From Clostridiales bacterium (lineage in GTDB: Bacteria; Bacillota; Clostridia; Christensenellales; Aristaeellaceae), in contig JAAZBR010000230.1 of NCBI GenBank assembly GCA_012513735.1, forward strand, positions 1-7,414: DNA of 7,414 bases. The letters run 5' to 3'. A program made the translations under genes and the position numbers. Shown here one piece after another: positions 1-6,727 of this stretch (positions within the stretch are counted from its first letter, which is position 1; every line of letters starts with the position of its first letter). Below the pieces are notes generated by a model that worked only from the letters and a program-made list of their open reading frames with translations, was not told the origin of the DNA and did not search any database.

Positions 1-1047
1 CACGATGGGGCCGCGGTTCCAGGAGGGGTACCAGGTCTTGGCGGGAATGGGCGCCATGGCGAATTCAAACCCGTTGGGCTTGATGTAGGGATAGCCGGCG
101 CAGGAGCCAATGTAGCTGGCAACGATACCGCTGTTGAAGTCCTCGGAGAAGTAGTTGCCGCTGGACTGCACCAGGAAGTAGCCCTTCTTTACCATGTCTA
201 CCAGCCACTGCAACTTAGCGCGTACCTCGGGCGTATCAAACAGCACGGCCTTCTTCTCCACATCGATGTAGCCGGAGTTGGGGGCTTCCATGATGAACAT
301 CTGGATCAGGTCGGTCAGGCTGTCGCAACCCAGGCCCGCGATGCCCTTGGCATCATAGATGGTTTTGCAGGTGGTCTCCATCTCCTCCCAGGTGGTGGGG
401 GGAGCGATCTTCAGCTCGTCAAACAGCGTCTTGTTGTAGAACAGGATGGGTCCGGTGGTGTAGGCGGGCACATAGTGGATCAGGCCATCCTCAAAGCCGT
501 TGACCTCGCCCTTCATGACGCCCTCGGCCAGCGAACTGTCAAAATCCTTGATGCCGAGCTCATCGTCATAGATGTACTGGCTCAGATCGGCCACCTGGCC
601 GGCGCGCACATAGCTGGCTGCCTCGGAGGCATAGTTGAAGATGATGTCCGGGCCGATACCCTCCACCACCGCGCTCTTGACAGCCTGGGTAAAACCGGAG
701 TAGGGCTGGCTCAGCACCTGCACCTGGATCTTATCCTGACTGGCGTTGAAGTCAGCAGCGGCCTTTTGCAGATAGGCTTCCTGCCCCTTGGTGAAGGTGT
801 GCCAGATGTTGACACCGATCTTACCCTCCTCCACAGGGCCGGGGGTGGTCAGCGGTTCGGCAGTTGCGGTGGCGGCGGGGGCTTCGGTGACCGGCACCTC
901 CGTGGCGGGCGCTGTCGTTTCAACCACCGGTTCAGGGGTTGGCGTCGCTTCCGGTGCGGGAGCGGGTTTCGTGGCAAAATAGATGCCGACCGCCGCAGCC
1001 ACAATCAGCACGACGACCAGAATGGTTGACCATGTTTTCTTGGACAT
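1..1047 (-). CDS. ABC transporter extracellular solute-binding protein, family 1 (partial, C-terminus outside window)
   Basis: This is probably the substrate-capturing subunit of a carbohydrate or glycerol-phosphate type ABC importer (MalE/UgpB-like, SBP_bac_1); the ligand cannot be read from the sequence. The frame is open from ATG at 1047 to the window edge, giving 349 residues. Residues 1-8 are basic/polar (MSKKTWST) and about 9-24 are hydrophobic (ILVVVLIVAAAVGIYF). Residues 27-72 form a Pro/Ala/Thr/Glu linker, and the fold starts near 76 with KIGVNIWHTFTKGQEAYLQK. Family-typical segments follow: GPDIIFNY (132-139), PILFYNKTLFDEL (200-212), PTTWEEM (217-223) and, near the visible end, MAPIPA. 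There is no lipobox cysteine, so the protein may be held by an uncleaved N-terminal helix rather than a lipid. The start is fixed by AGGAGG at 1058-1053, five bases upstream. It has its own promoter (1143-1115). Permease genes, if linked, would lie beyond position 1. Family call is confident, substrate unknown. Confidence 0.88.
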   Translation of the reverse strand, partial: MSKKTWSTILVVVLIVAAAVGIYFATKPAPAPEATPTPEPVVETTAPATEVPVTEAPAATATAEPLTTPGPVEEGKIGVNIWHTFTKGQEAYLQKAAADFNASQDKIQVQVLSQPYSGFTQAVKSAVVEGIGPDIIFNYASEAASYVRAGQVADLSQYIYDDELGIKDFDSSLAEGVMKGEVNGFEDGLIHYVPAYTTGPILFYNKTLFDELKIAPPTTWEEMETTCKTIYDAKGIAGLGCDSLTDLIQMFIMEAPNSGYIDVEKKAVLFDTPEVRAKLQWLVDMVKKGYFLVQSSGNYFSEDFNSGIVASYIGSCAGYPYIKPNGFEFAMAPIPAKTWYPSWNRGPIV

Positions 1048-1103
1048 ATATTCCTCCTACGTTCAGTGCGCCTGCCGGCGCCGGAAGGGAGCGTAACGGC
1101 TCA

Positions 1104-1134
1104 CCTGCTCTTTGATTATAGTCAATCGCGCAGG
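1104..1134. repeat. Nested dyad over the -10 box (candidate operator)
   Basis: A 14-bp imperfect palindrome, TTGATTATAGTCAA on the plus strand (1112-1125, 6 of 7 pairs), contains the -10 box of the solute-binding protein promoter. It is flanked by CCTGC (1104-1108) and GCAGG (1130-1134), which are inverted and almost concentric with it. A repressor dimer bound here would block the promoter. As RNA it could form a hairpin in read-through pyr transcripts, but no U-run follows, so it does not look like an intrinsic terminator. Function is inferred. Confidence 0.35.
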
Positions 1135-1143
1135 GGAATACAA
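1115..1143 (-). promoter_or_regulatory. Candidate sigma-A promoter for the solute-binding protein gene
   Basis: On the minus strand, TTGTAT (1143-1138, 3/6 match to TTGACA) is followed by a 17-base spacer and a perfect TATAAT (1120-1115). It lies in the 112-base gap between the pyrI stop and the ATG at 1047, leaving a leader of roughly 60 bases. The -10 box and spacing are ideal but the -35 is weak, so an activator could be involved. No transcript data are available. Confidence 0.6.
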
Positions 1144-1159
1144 TTGTTTTACCTTGATT

Positions 1160-1582
1160 TTACAGCGCGGGAGCTTTGCTTTCGCAGTACAGGCAGCGAT
1201 ATTCGTCCTTTTCCCTGTCCACCAGCACGAACACATGGGGCAGTTCCTGCTCTGTGGACGTGATGCAGCGGGGATTTTTGCACTTGACGATGTTGGTCAT
1301 GCGCTCGGGCAGTTCGGGGTGATATTTTTCCACCCGCACGCCGTCGCGGATCACGTTGATGGTAATGGTGGGGTCAATAAACCCCAGGGCATTCATGTCG
1401 ATATTCAGGAGGGTATCGATCTTGATGATGTCCTTCTTGCCTTGCTTGTTGCTGGCGGCATTTTTGATCAGGGCCACCGAGCAGTCCAACTGTCCCAGGT
1501 TCAGGAAGTTGTAGATGCGCATACCCTGGCCCGCGGCGATGTGATCGATGACAATGCCGTTCTTGATGGAATCGATGTTCAT
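1160..1582 (-). CDS. pyrI: Aspartate carbamoyltransferase regulatory subunit PyrI
   Basis: This is the non-catalytic, nucleotide-sensing chain of the aspartate transcarbamoylase holoenzyme. It binds CTP/ATP in its N-terminal domain and docks onto PyrB through a zinc domain. The protein has 140 residues, slightly shorter than the roughly 150 of the E. coli chain. The N-terminal allosteric domain has the recognisable GIVIDHIAAGQGMRIYNFL (residues 9-27). The four zinc cysteines are intact: C101 and C106 (CKNPRC), C130 and C133 (CLYC). The ATG follows the pyrB TAA with no intervening base. Its ribosome site, GGAGGT (1595-1590), lies inside the end of pyrB with a 7-base gap, so translation is probably coupled to pyrB and keeps the two chains balanced. 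It is the last gene of the operon. Intact zinc ligands and an adjacent pyrB indicate a regulated class B holoenzyme, though allosteric behaviour cannot be deduced from sequence alone. Confidence 0.97.
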   Translation of the reverse strand: MNIDSIKNGIVIDHIAAGQGMRIYNFLNLGQLDCSVALIKNAASNKQGKKDIIKIDTLLNIDMNALGFIDPTITINVIRDGVRVEKYHPELPERMTNIVKCKNPRCITSTEQELPHVFVLVDREKDEYRCLYCESKAPAL

Positions 1583-2494
1583 TTATGCTACCTCCAGCAG
1601 CTTCAGCATGAGGGCCATGCGCATGTACTTGCCGTTCAACACCTGCTTAAAGTAGCAGGCCCGCGGATCCGTGTCGATGGCGACGGAGATTTCGTTGACC
1701 CTGGGCAAGGGATGCATGATGATCAGGTCCTTCTTGGCGGTTTCCAGTTTTTCAGGCACCAGAATGTAGCTGTCCTTCAGGCGTACGTAGTCGTCTTCAT
1801 TGAAAAAACGTTCCTTCTGCACCCTGGTCATGTACAGGATGTCCAGTTCCGGCATCACGGACAGTAGGTCGGTGGTCTGTGTATAGGGCATATTGCGCAC
1901 CTTCAGATGCTGCTTCACATAGCTGGGCACCTTCAGTTCCTCTGGGGATACCATCACAAAGCGCACACCCTCGTAGCGGCTCATGGCTTCAATCAGCGAG
2001 TGGACAGTACGGCCAAACTTCAGGTCTCCACACACCCCGACTACCAGGTTTTCAAAACGGCCCCGCTCCCGGTGGATGGTCAGCAGGTCGGCCAGGGTCT
2101 GGGTGGGGTGGTTGTGTCCGCCGTCGCCGGCATTGATGACGGGCACTGTGGCGTTCATGGAGGCCACCAGCGGAGCGCCCTCCTTGGGGTGGCGCATGGC
2201 GATGATGTCCGCATAGCAACTGATGGTTCTTACCGTATCAGCCACGCTTTCACCCTTGGCTGCAGAGCTGGAATTGGCCTCCGAAAACCCGATGACATGG
2301 CCGCCCAGCTCGTACATGGCTGCCTCAAAGCTGAGGCGTGTACGGGTTGACGGCTCAAAAAACAGGGTGGCCAGCTTCTTCCCTTCCATCTTATGGGCGT
2401 AATACTGCGGCCGGGCGATGATGTCTTCGGCGACATGCACCAGCTCGTCCAACTCCTCTACGCTCAGGTCCGTGATGCTGTTGATGCTCCTCAT
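1583..2494 (-). CDS. pyrB: Aspartate carbamoyltransferase catalytic subunit PyrB
   Basis: Catalyses carbamoyl phosphate + L-aspartate to N-carbamoyl-L-aspartate + phosphate, the committed step of pyrimidine synthesis, in the cytoplasm. It has 303 residues, close to the family's usual ~305-311. Visible active-site elements are the carbamoyl-phosphate motif FFEPSTRTR (45-53; S49-T50-R51-T52), the Ser and Lys that reach into the neighbouring subunit (about S77 and K80 in SSSAAKGES), R101, H129 and Q132 in [12 protein letters not shown]162, R224-x-Q226 (TRVQKERFF) and the HPLPR loop (261-265). I chose the start at 2494 rather than an ATG six codons upstream. GGAGG (2505-2501) lies six bases before 2494, and that ATG overlaps the pyrE stop as ATGA (4-base overlap), which suggests coupling to pyrE. 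Directly followed by pyrI, its regulatory partner. Confidence 0.98.
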   Translation of the reverse strand: MRSINSITDLSVEELDELVHVAEDIIARPQYYAHKMEGKKLATLFFEPSTRTRLSFEAAMYELGGHVIGFSEANSSSAAKGESVADTVRTISCYADIIAMRHPKEGAPLVASMNATVPVINAGDGGHNHPTQTLADLLTIHRERGRFENLVVGVCGDLKFGRTVHSLIEAMSRYEGVRFVMVSPEELKVPSYVKQHLKVRNMPYTQTTDLLSVMPELDILYMTRVQKERFFNEDDYVRLKDSYILVPEKLETAKKDLIIMHPLPRVNEISVAIDTDPRACYFKQVLNGKYMRMALMLKLLEVA

Positions 2495-3144
2495 AGGTTT
2501 CCTCCAATCCAAGATTCATCCGTGGGGTTGGCACGGAAGGCCAGTAGTTTTTGAATGTCCTCGGGAGCGATGTACCCTTGGTTGGCCGCCTCCTGGGCGA
2601 CCACATCAAAGGTGGTCAGGCTGTGGTTTTCAATGCCGGCGTCCTTCAGACGGTCCAGGCCCTTGCGCATGCCGTAGGTGAAGATGCTGATGATGCCCAG
2701 CACATGGGCGCCCGCCTCCCTTAACACATGGACTACTTCAATCACGCTGCCTGCAGTGGAGATCAGATCCTCCACCACCACCACCTTCTGCCCCGGCTCC
2801 AGCCGGCCCTCGATTTGGTTTTGTCGTCCGTGGTCCTTTTGGCCGCCCCGCACATAACCCATGGGCAGCTTCATCAGGTGGGCGGCGATGGCTGCGTGGG
2901 GGATGCCGGCGGTGCTGGTGCCCATCAGCGCCTGGCAGTCCGGATACAGCCGGCGGATGGTGTCGGCCAGCCCCTGTTCAATGAGGGTGCGGGCCTCCGG
3001 ATCGGACAGCGTCAGCCGGTTATCGCAGTACACCGGGCTTTTGATGCCGCTGGCCCAGGTGAAGGGCTGCTGGGGGCGAAAAAACACAGCCTTTACCCGC
3101 AGCAGCGCACGGGCCACCTCCCGGGATTGATCAGATGAATGCAT
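2491..3144 (-). CDS. pyrE: Orotate phosphoribosyltransferase PyrE
   Basis: Transfers 5-phosphoribose from PRPP to orotate, giving orotidine 5'-monophosphate (OMP) and pyrophosphate; works as a cytoplasmic dimer. It has 217 residues, typical of the family. Landmarks are [16 protein letters not shown] (28-43; orotate/PRPP side), the GTSTAGIP segment (75-82), the flexible catalytic loop with KDHG (103-106) that covers the neighbouring active site, and the PRPP-binding signature [13 protein letters not shown] (121-133) with the acidic ED pair. The start at 3144 is supported by AGGAGGT at 3157-3151, six bases upstream. The frame is open further upstream but without family-like sequence. The gene overlaps the end of pyrF by 14 bases and the start of pyrB by 4, so it sits inside a translationally coupled chain. 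Its product feeds PyrF directly. Confidence 0.98.
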   Translation of the reverse strand: MHSSDQSREVARALLRVKAVFFRPQQPFTWASGIKSPVYCDNRLTLSDPEARTLIEQGLADTIRRLYPDCQALMGTSTAGIPHAAIAAHLMKLPMGYVRGGQKDHGRQNQIEGRLEPGQKVVVVEDLISTAGSVIEVVHVLREAGAHVLGIISIFTYGMRKGLDRLKDAGIENHSLTTFDVVAQEAANQGYIAPEDIQKLLAFRANPTDESWIGGNL

Positions 3145-3826
3145 CGACACACCTCCTGTAAGCTTCTTCAGGGCTCTCCGCCGCTGTGATGGGACGGCCC
3201 ACCACAATATAGTCGGCTCCCAGCGACCGCGCCTTCTCCGGCGTTGTAATGCGGTGCTGGTCATCCTGCCTGCTGTCGGCAAAGCGGATGCCCGGGGTGA
3301 CTGTCACAAAATCCTTGCCGCAGCAGGCATGGACGCCCTGCACCTCCAGGGGGGAACACACTACGCCGTCCAGCCCGGCTTCCCTGGCGTTCTGCGCGTA
3401 CTGCATCACCACCTCCTCCATGGGATGGGGGATCAGCAGCTCTTGCTCCATGCGCTGCTGGTTAGTGGAGGTGAGCTGAGTCACCGCAATCAGCAACGGT
3501 CGGGTACCATCCGGCCGGGTCAGCCCCCGCAGGGCGGCCTCCATCATGTCCTTGGTACCCGCCGCGTGCAAATTGACCATATCCACATCCAGCCGGGATA
3601 GCACCCGCATGGCTTTTTCCACGGTGTTGGGGATATCATGCAGCTTCAGGTCCAGAAAAATCGGGTGTCCCATCTCCTTGATTTCCCGCACGATCTGCGG
3701 GCCTTCGGCATAGTACAGCTCCATGCCGATCTTGACGAAGGGCTTGCGCTGGCCGAAACGCTGAAGGAAGGTCATGGTTTGCTCTCTGGTGGGGAAGTCA
3801 CAGGCAATGATGACGTCGCGGTTCAA
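3131..3826 (-). CDS. pyrF: Orotidine 5'-phosphate decarboxylase PyrF (type 1), TTG start
   Basis: Decarboxylates OMP to UMP, the last step of the pathway. It is a TIM-barrel enzyme of 231 residues, the short type 1 form rather than the longer type 2 form common in Clostridium. The catalytic tetrad is visible: K32 (VKIGMEL) and the D59-x-K61-x-x-D64 motif in FLDLKLHDIPNTV. D10 (ACDFP), the loop around VTPGIR (176-181) and phosphate-binding R211 in VVGRPIT are also present. The start is TTG at 3826, since the first in-frame ATG would delete the first beta strand with ACDFP. This TTG has GGAGGG (3840-3835) eight bases upstream. It overlaps the pyrD stop as TTGA (4-base overlap), so it probably depends on re-initiation by ribosomes finishing pyrD. 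The rare start codon may keep PyrF expression below its neighbours; that is inference. Confidence 0.96.
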   Translation of the reverse strand: MNRDVIIACDFPTREQTMTFLQRFGQRKPFVKIGMELYYAEGPQIVREIKEMGHPIFLDLKLHDIPNTVEKAMRVLSRLDVDMVNLHAAGTKDMMEAALRGLTRPDGTRPLLIAVTQLTSTNQQRMEQELLIPHPMEEVVMQYAQNAREAGLDGVVCSPLEVQGVHACCGKDFVTVTPGIRFADSRQDDQHRITTPEKARSLGADYIVVGRPITAAESPEEAYRRCVDAFI

Positions 3827-4734
3827 TACTGTATCCCTCCAATGATGTCGTTCAGGTCCTCGATGCCGTGGCGGGCCATGGCCCGGGGCAGGTCTTCCAC
3901 AATATCCCGGCAGATATAAGGCTCCACCAGGTTGGCGGCTCCCACCTGCACGGCGGTGGCGCCGGCCAGCATCATCTCCAGCACATCCTCCACGCAAGAG
4001 ACCCCACCCATACCCACAATGGGGACGCTGACCGCCTCATATACCTTGCGCACCATGGCCAGCGCCACCGGCAGAATGGCCGGGCCGCTGAGGCCGCCGG
4101 TGCGGTTGGCCAACACGGGGCGGCGTGTTTTGATATCGATGCGCAAGGCTACCAACGTGTTGATCAGGCTGATGCCATCGGCGCCCGCTTGCTCGCAGGC
4201 GCTGGCAATAGCGGCGATGTCCGAAACATTGGGCGTCAGCTTGATGATGACAGGTTTTTTGCACACTGCCTTGACCGCCCGGGTGATCTCCGCAGCCGCC
4301 GCAGGCTCCGTGCCAAAGCTCATGCCGCCCAGGTGTACGTTGGGGCAGGAGATGTTGACTTCCAGCCAGCCCACCTGCTCCTCAGCGTCCAGTAGCGCGC
4401 AGGTCTGCACATACTCGTCCAGAGAGAAGCCGGAGACATTGGCCATCACCGGCTTGTGGAAAAACTGTTTCATACGGGGCAGTTCCACCGCAATCACTTG
4501 GCGTACCCCCGGATTTTGCAGCCCGACTGCGTTCAGCATGCCGCTGTTGCTTTCTGCAATGCGGGGGCAAGGGTTGCCAAAGCGGGGATGCAGCGTGGTA
4601 CCCTTGAAGGAGAAACTGCCCAGCAGGTTGATATCGTACAGCTCGGCAAACTCCACGCCATAGCCAAAGCAGCCGCTGGCGCCCATCACTGGATTGTCCA
4701 TTCTGATGCCACAGAGGGTGACTGCTGTATTCAC
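3823..4734 (-). CDS. pyrD: Dihydroorotate dehydrogenase PyrD, class 1B catalytic subunit, GTG start
   Basis: FMN enzyme that oxidises dihydroorotate to orotate. Class 1B enzymes pass the electrons through the partner PyrK to NAD+. The protein has 303 residues, normal for the class, with no N-terminal membrane helix, so it is cytoplasmic. Features seen are SFKGTTLHPRFGNP (42-55; FMN-contacting K44), MLNAVGLQNPG (66-76), the catalytic-loop motif NISCPN (127-132) with C130 as catalytic base (class 2 enzymes use Ser), K165 in IIKLTPNV, the 1B-type stretch NTLVALRIDIKTRRP (192-206), and phosphate-binding GGLSGPAI and GMGGV. The start is GTG at 4734, overlapping the pyrK stop as GTGA. AAGGAGGTG (4751-4743) lies upstream, its AGGAGG core ten bases from the GTG. 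The upstream open frame has no family-like sequence. The adjacent pyrK confirms the NAD-linked assignment. Confidence 0.97.
   Translation of the reverse strand: MNTAVTLCGIRMDNPVMGASGCFGYGVEFAELYDINLLGSFSFKGTTLHPRFGNPCPRIAESNSGMLNAVGLQNPGVRQVIAVELPRMKQFFHKPVMANVSGFSLDEYVQTCALLDAEEQVGWLEVNISCPNVHLGGMSFGTEPAAAAEITRAVKAVCKKPVIIKLTPNVSDIAAIASACEQAGADGISLINTLVALRIDIKTRRPVLANRTGGLSGPAILPVALAMVRKVYEAVSVPIVGMGGVSCVEDVLEMMLAGATAVQVGAANLVEPYICRDIVEDLPRAMARHGIEDLNDIIGGIQY
3835..3840 (-). promoter_or_regulatory. Ribosome-binding site that decides the pyrF TTG start
   Basis: GGAGGG on the minus strand, inside the last codons of pyrD, is eight bases upstream of TTG at 3826-3824. No ATG or GTG in the pyrF frame lies at a usable distance that would retain the complete first beta strand, so this site supports the TTG start. 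Confidence 0.8.
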
Positions 4735-5459
4735 CAGATCAGCACCTCCTTTGCAAACACCGGGCCTTCCTTGCATACGCGCTGGGAGCCCAGGGTGGTT
4801 TGAATACTGCAGCCCATACATGCGCCAAAGCCGCAGCCCATGCGCTCCTCCAGGCTGAGCTGACCGGAAAAGGGAAGCCAACTGCACAGGGCCTGCAGCA
4901 TGGGGGAGGGGCCGCAGGCAAAGAAATAGTCGCTGCCTTTGGGCGGGACGGCTTGTGTCACAAATCCCTTGATGCCAGCCGAGCCATCCACCGTGCACAC
5001 GGTTACCGATATGAGGCGGCGGAACAGATCCTCGTAGAAGATCTCGTCGCTGCTGCCAAAGCCCATGATCAGGTGTGGCTGCTTGCCCGCCTTGACCAGG
5101 TCCATGGCCAGTTGGTACAGGGGAGGCAAACCGACCCCGCCCCCCACCAGCAGCGGGTGCTGACCGGACGGACTCAGGTCAAACCCATTGCCCAGGCCGC
5201 ACAGCAAATTCAGACTGTCTGCCGGTCGGCAGCGGGTCAGCAGGTCCGTTCCCTGGCCCACCACCTTGTAAATCAGCGTAAGGGTAGCATTATCCCACGC
5301 GGCCACCGACAAGGGCCGGCGCAGGAACTTGCCCGGCACCTGTACATTGACAAACTGCCCGGGACGCTTGAGGCTGCCGGTGTCCCCTTCCAGCACCATT
5401 TCCCAGGTGGCGTGGGCGATCAGCCGATTGCTGAGGACGCGGTAGTTGCCTTGCTTCAT
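4731..5459 (-). CDS. pyrK: Dihydroorotate dehydrogenase electron-transfer subunit PyrK (FAD / 2Fe-2S)
   Basis: Electron-transfer subunit of the class 1B dihydroorotate dehydrogenase: it moves electrons from PyrD's FMN through a 2Fe-2S cluster and FAD to NAD+. The protein has 242 residues in ferredoxin-reductase-like order: an FAD domain with GQFVNVQ (34-40), RRPLSVA (47-53) and GQGTDLL (68-74); an NAD domain with LLVGGGVGLPPLYQLA (103-118) and ACGPSPML (181-188); and a C-terminal 2Fe-2S domain with C209, C214, C217 and C229 in a Cx4CxxCx11C pattern (CGFGACMGC, then RVCKEGPVF). All four ligands are present. The ATG at 5459 has AAGGAGG (5470-5464) four bases upstream and overlaps the pyrC stop as ATGA; at its other end it overlaps pyrD as GTGA. 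The tight coupling to pyrD fits equimolar assembly of the heterotetramer. Confidence 0.97.
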   Translation of the reverse strand: MKQGNYRVLSNRLIAHATWEMVLEGDTGSLKRPGQFVNVQVPGKFLRRPLSVAAWDNATLTLIYKVVGQGTDLLTRCRPADSLNLLCGLGNGFDLSPSGQHPLLVGGGVGLPPLYQLAMDLVKAGKQPHLIMGFGSSDEIFYEDLFRRLISVTVCTVDGSAGIKGFVTQAVPPKGSDYFFACGPSPMLQALCSWLPFSGQLSLEERMGCGFGACMGCSIQTTLGSQRVCKEGPVFAKEVLIW

Positions 5460-6727
5460 AGGGCCTCCTTCCAGGCAACACAGCCTTGCGCAATGGTCAG
5501 CACACAGGCGCCGGCAGCCTGCCAGCCGGCAAAGGGCGTGCTGCGGCCCAGGGACAGAAAGGCGGAGGGATCTACTGTGACGCTGCGCTGCAGATCCCAC
5601 AGGCATAGGCTAGCTGGCTTGCCCGGTATCAGCCCTCCCTCGATACCGAACCGTCGGTTGGGGACCTCGCTCATGCAGGTCACCAGCCGGTGAAGGGGCA
5701 TCAGCCCGGTCTGCACAAAGTAGTGGTTCAGCAAGGCGAAGGCGCACTCCAGCCCCACGATGCCATTGAGGCTGTTCATGAGCCCACCTGCCTTTTCCTG
5801 GGCGCTGTGGGGGGCGTGATCGGTGGCGATCATGTCGATGGTGCCGTCCAGCAGGCCCTGGGTCAACGCGGCCCGGTCCTCCGGCCCGCGCAGCGGGGGA
5901 TTCATCTTGTAGCGTCCATCATCTGAAAGGCAGCTTTCATCCAGCAGCAGGTAGTGAGGTGCCGTTTCGCAGGTGACATCCAGCCCTTCTGCCTTTGCCC
6001 GGCTGATCAGCGCCAGGCTTTCTTTGGTGGACAGGTGGCACATATGGTAGCTGCACCTGGTGCGGCGCACCAGATCCAGATCCCGCCGCAACTGCCGGTA
6101 TTCGCTGGCCGAGCTGATGCCGGGCAGTTGATGTTTATCGGCATAGGCCCCCGCGTGGATGACTCCGCCGTGCAAAAGGCCGTCATCCTCGCAGTGGGCG
6201 GCCAGGATGCGGCGGTGCTTTTTTGCCTCCGCCATGGCCTGCTCCATCAGCGCTTCGCTTTGCACCCCGCGGCCGTCATCCGTAAAGCCACAGACCTGGG
6301 GGGCCAGAGCGGCCATGTGGGAAAGCTCCTCGCCTTTCTGCCCCATCGTGATACTGCCGTAGGGCAGCACCTGGATGCAGGCATCCCGGGCGATGATATC
6401 GCGCTGCTGTTGCAGGTGCGCCTGGCTGTCAGGCACAGGCCGCAGTTTGGGCATGGCGCAGACGGTGGTATAGCCGCCCCGGGCAGCGGCGCGGGTGCCG
6501 CTTTGGATGGTTTCCTTATAAGAAAAACCGGGCTCCCTCAGATGCACGTGCACATCTGTGAAACCCGGAAAAACATGAAGCCCTTTGCAGTCGATGGTGG
6601 GAAGGCCAAGGGGGATCGGTCCGTCTCCCACGCTTTGCAGCACGCCATCCACGATGACAAGGTTGCTGGGGAGCCACTTCCCTTTCCGCCAGGCCAGGGC
6701 ATCGGCCAGCACACAGCGTTGTCTCAT
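5456..6727 (-). CDS. pyrC: Dihydroorotase PyrC (class I)
   Basis: Zinc amidohydrolase that reversibly cyclises N-carbamoyl-aspartate to dihydroorotate in the cytoplasm. It has 423 residues, the usual size of class I bacterial dihydroorotases. Metal and catalytic residues seen are H60 and H62 in DVHVHLREPG, the acidic pair D150-D151 in GFTDDGRG (class I Asp ligand), H178 (AAHCED), H231 (CHLST), catalytic D303 in ATDHAPH and H307. R64 and N276 (KMNPPLRG) fit substrate contacts. One oddity: the usual MPN motif reads AMPKLRP here (K94), replacing the Asn that binds substrate in characterised class I enzymes. The ATG at 6727 has GAAGGAG (6740-6734) six bases upstream. It is the first gene of the operon, directly behind the promoter at 6795-6767, and overlaps pyrK by ATGA. 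Allantoinase/hydantoinase relatives are unlikely given the context. No second pyrC copy is visible in the window. Confidence 0.96.
   Translation of the reverse strand: MRQRCVLADALAWRKGKWLPSNLVIVDGVLQSVGDGPIPLGLPTIDCKGLHVFPGFTDVHVHLREPGFSYKETIQSGTRAAARGGYTTVCAMPKLRPVPDSQAHLQQQRDIIARDACIQVLPYGSITMGQKGEELSHMAALAPQVCGFTDDGRGVQSEALMEQAMAEAKKHRRILAAHCEDDGLLHGGVIHAGAYADKHQLPGISSASEYRQLRRDLDLVRRTRCSYHMCHLSTKESLALISRAKAEGLDVTCETAPHYLLLDESCLSDDGRYKMNPPLRGPEDRAALTQGLLDGTIDMIATDHAPHSAQEKAGGLMNSLNGIVGLECAFALLNHYFVQTGLMPLHRLVTCMSEVPNRRFGIEGGLIPGKPASLCLWDLQRSVTVDPSAFLSLGRSTPFAGWQAAGACVLTIAQGCVAWKEAL

Noticed and set aside
475..1029. Gly/Arg-rich open frame on the plus strand opposite the solute-binding protein gene.
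   Set aside because: The low-complexity Gly-rich tail is simply the complement of the Pro/Ala/Thr linker codons on the minus strand.
1112..1867. Long open frame on the plus strand (251 codons) opposite pyrI and the end of pyrB.
   Set aside because: Antisense to conserved genes, no ribosome site at its start, and the His/Gln/Asp-rich composition is typical of a reverse-frame shadow.
4800..5693. Long open frame on the plus strand (297 codons) opposite pyrK and the end of pyrC.
   Set aside because: It lies fully antisense to two well-recognised enzymes, has no family-like motif, and is explained by GC-rich codon bias of the minus-strand genes.
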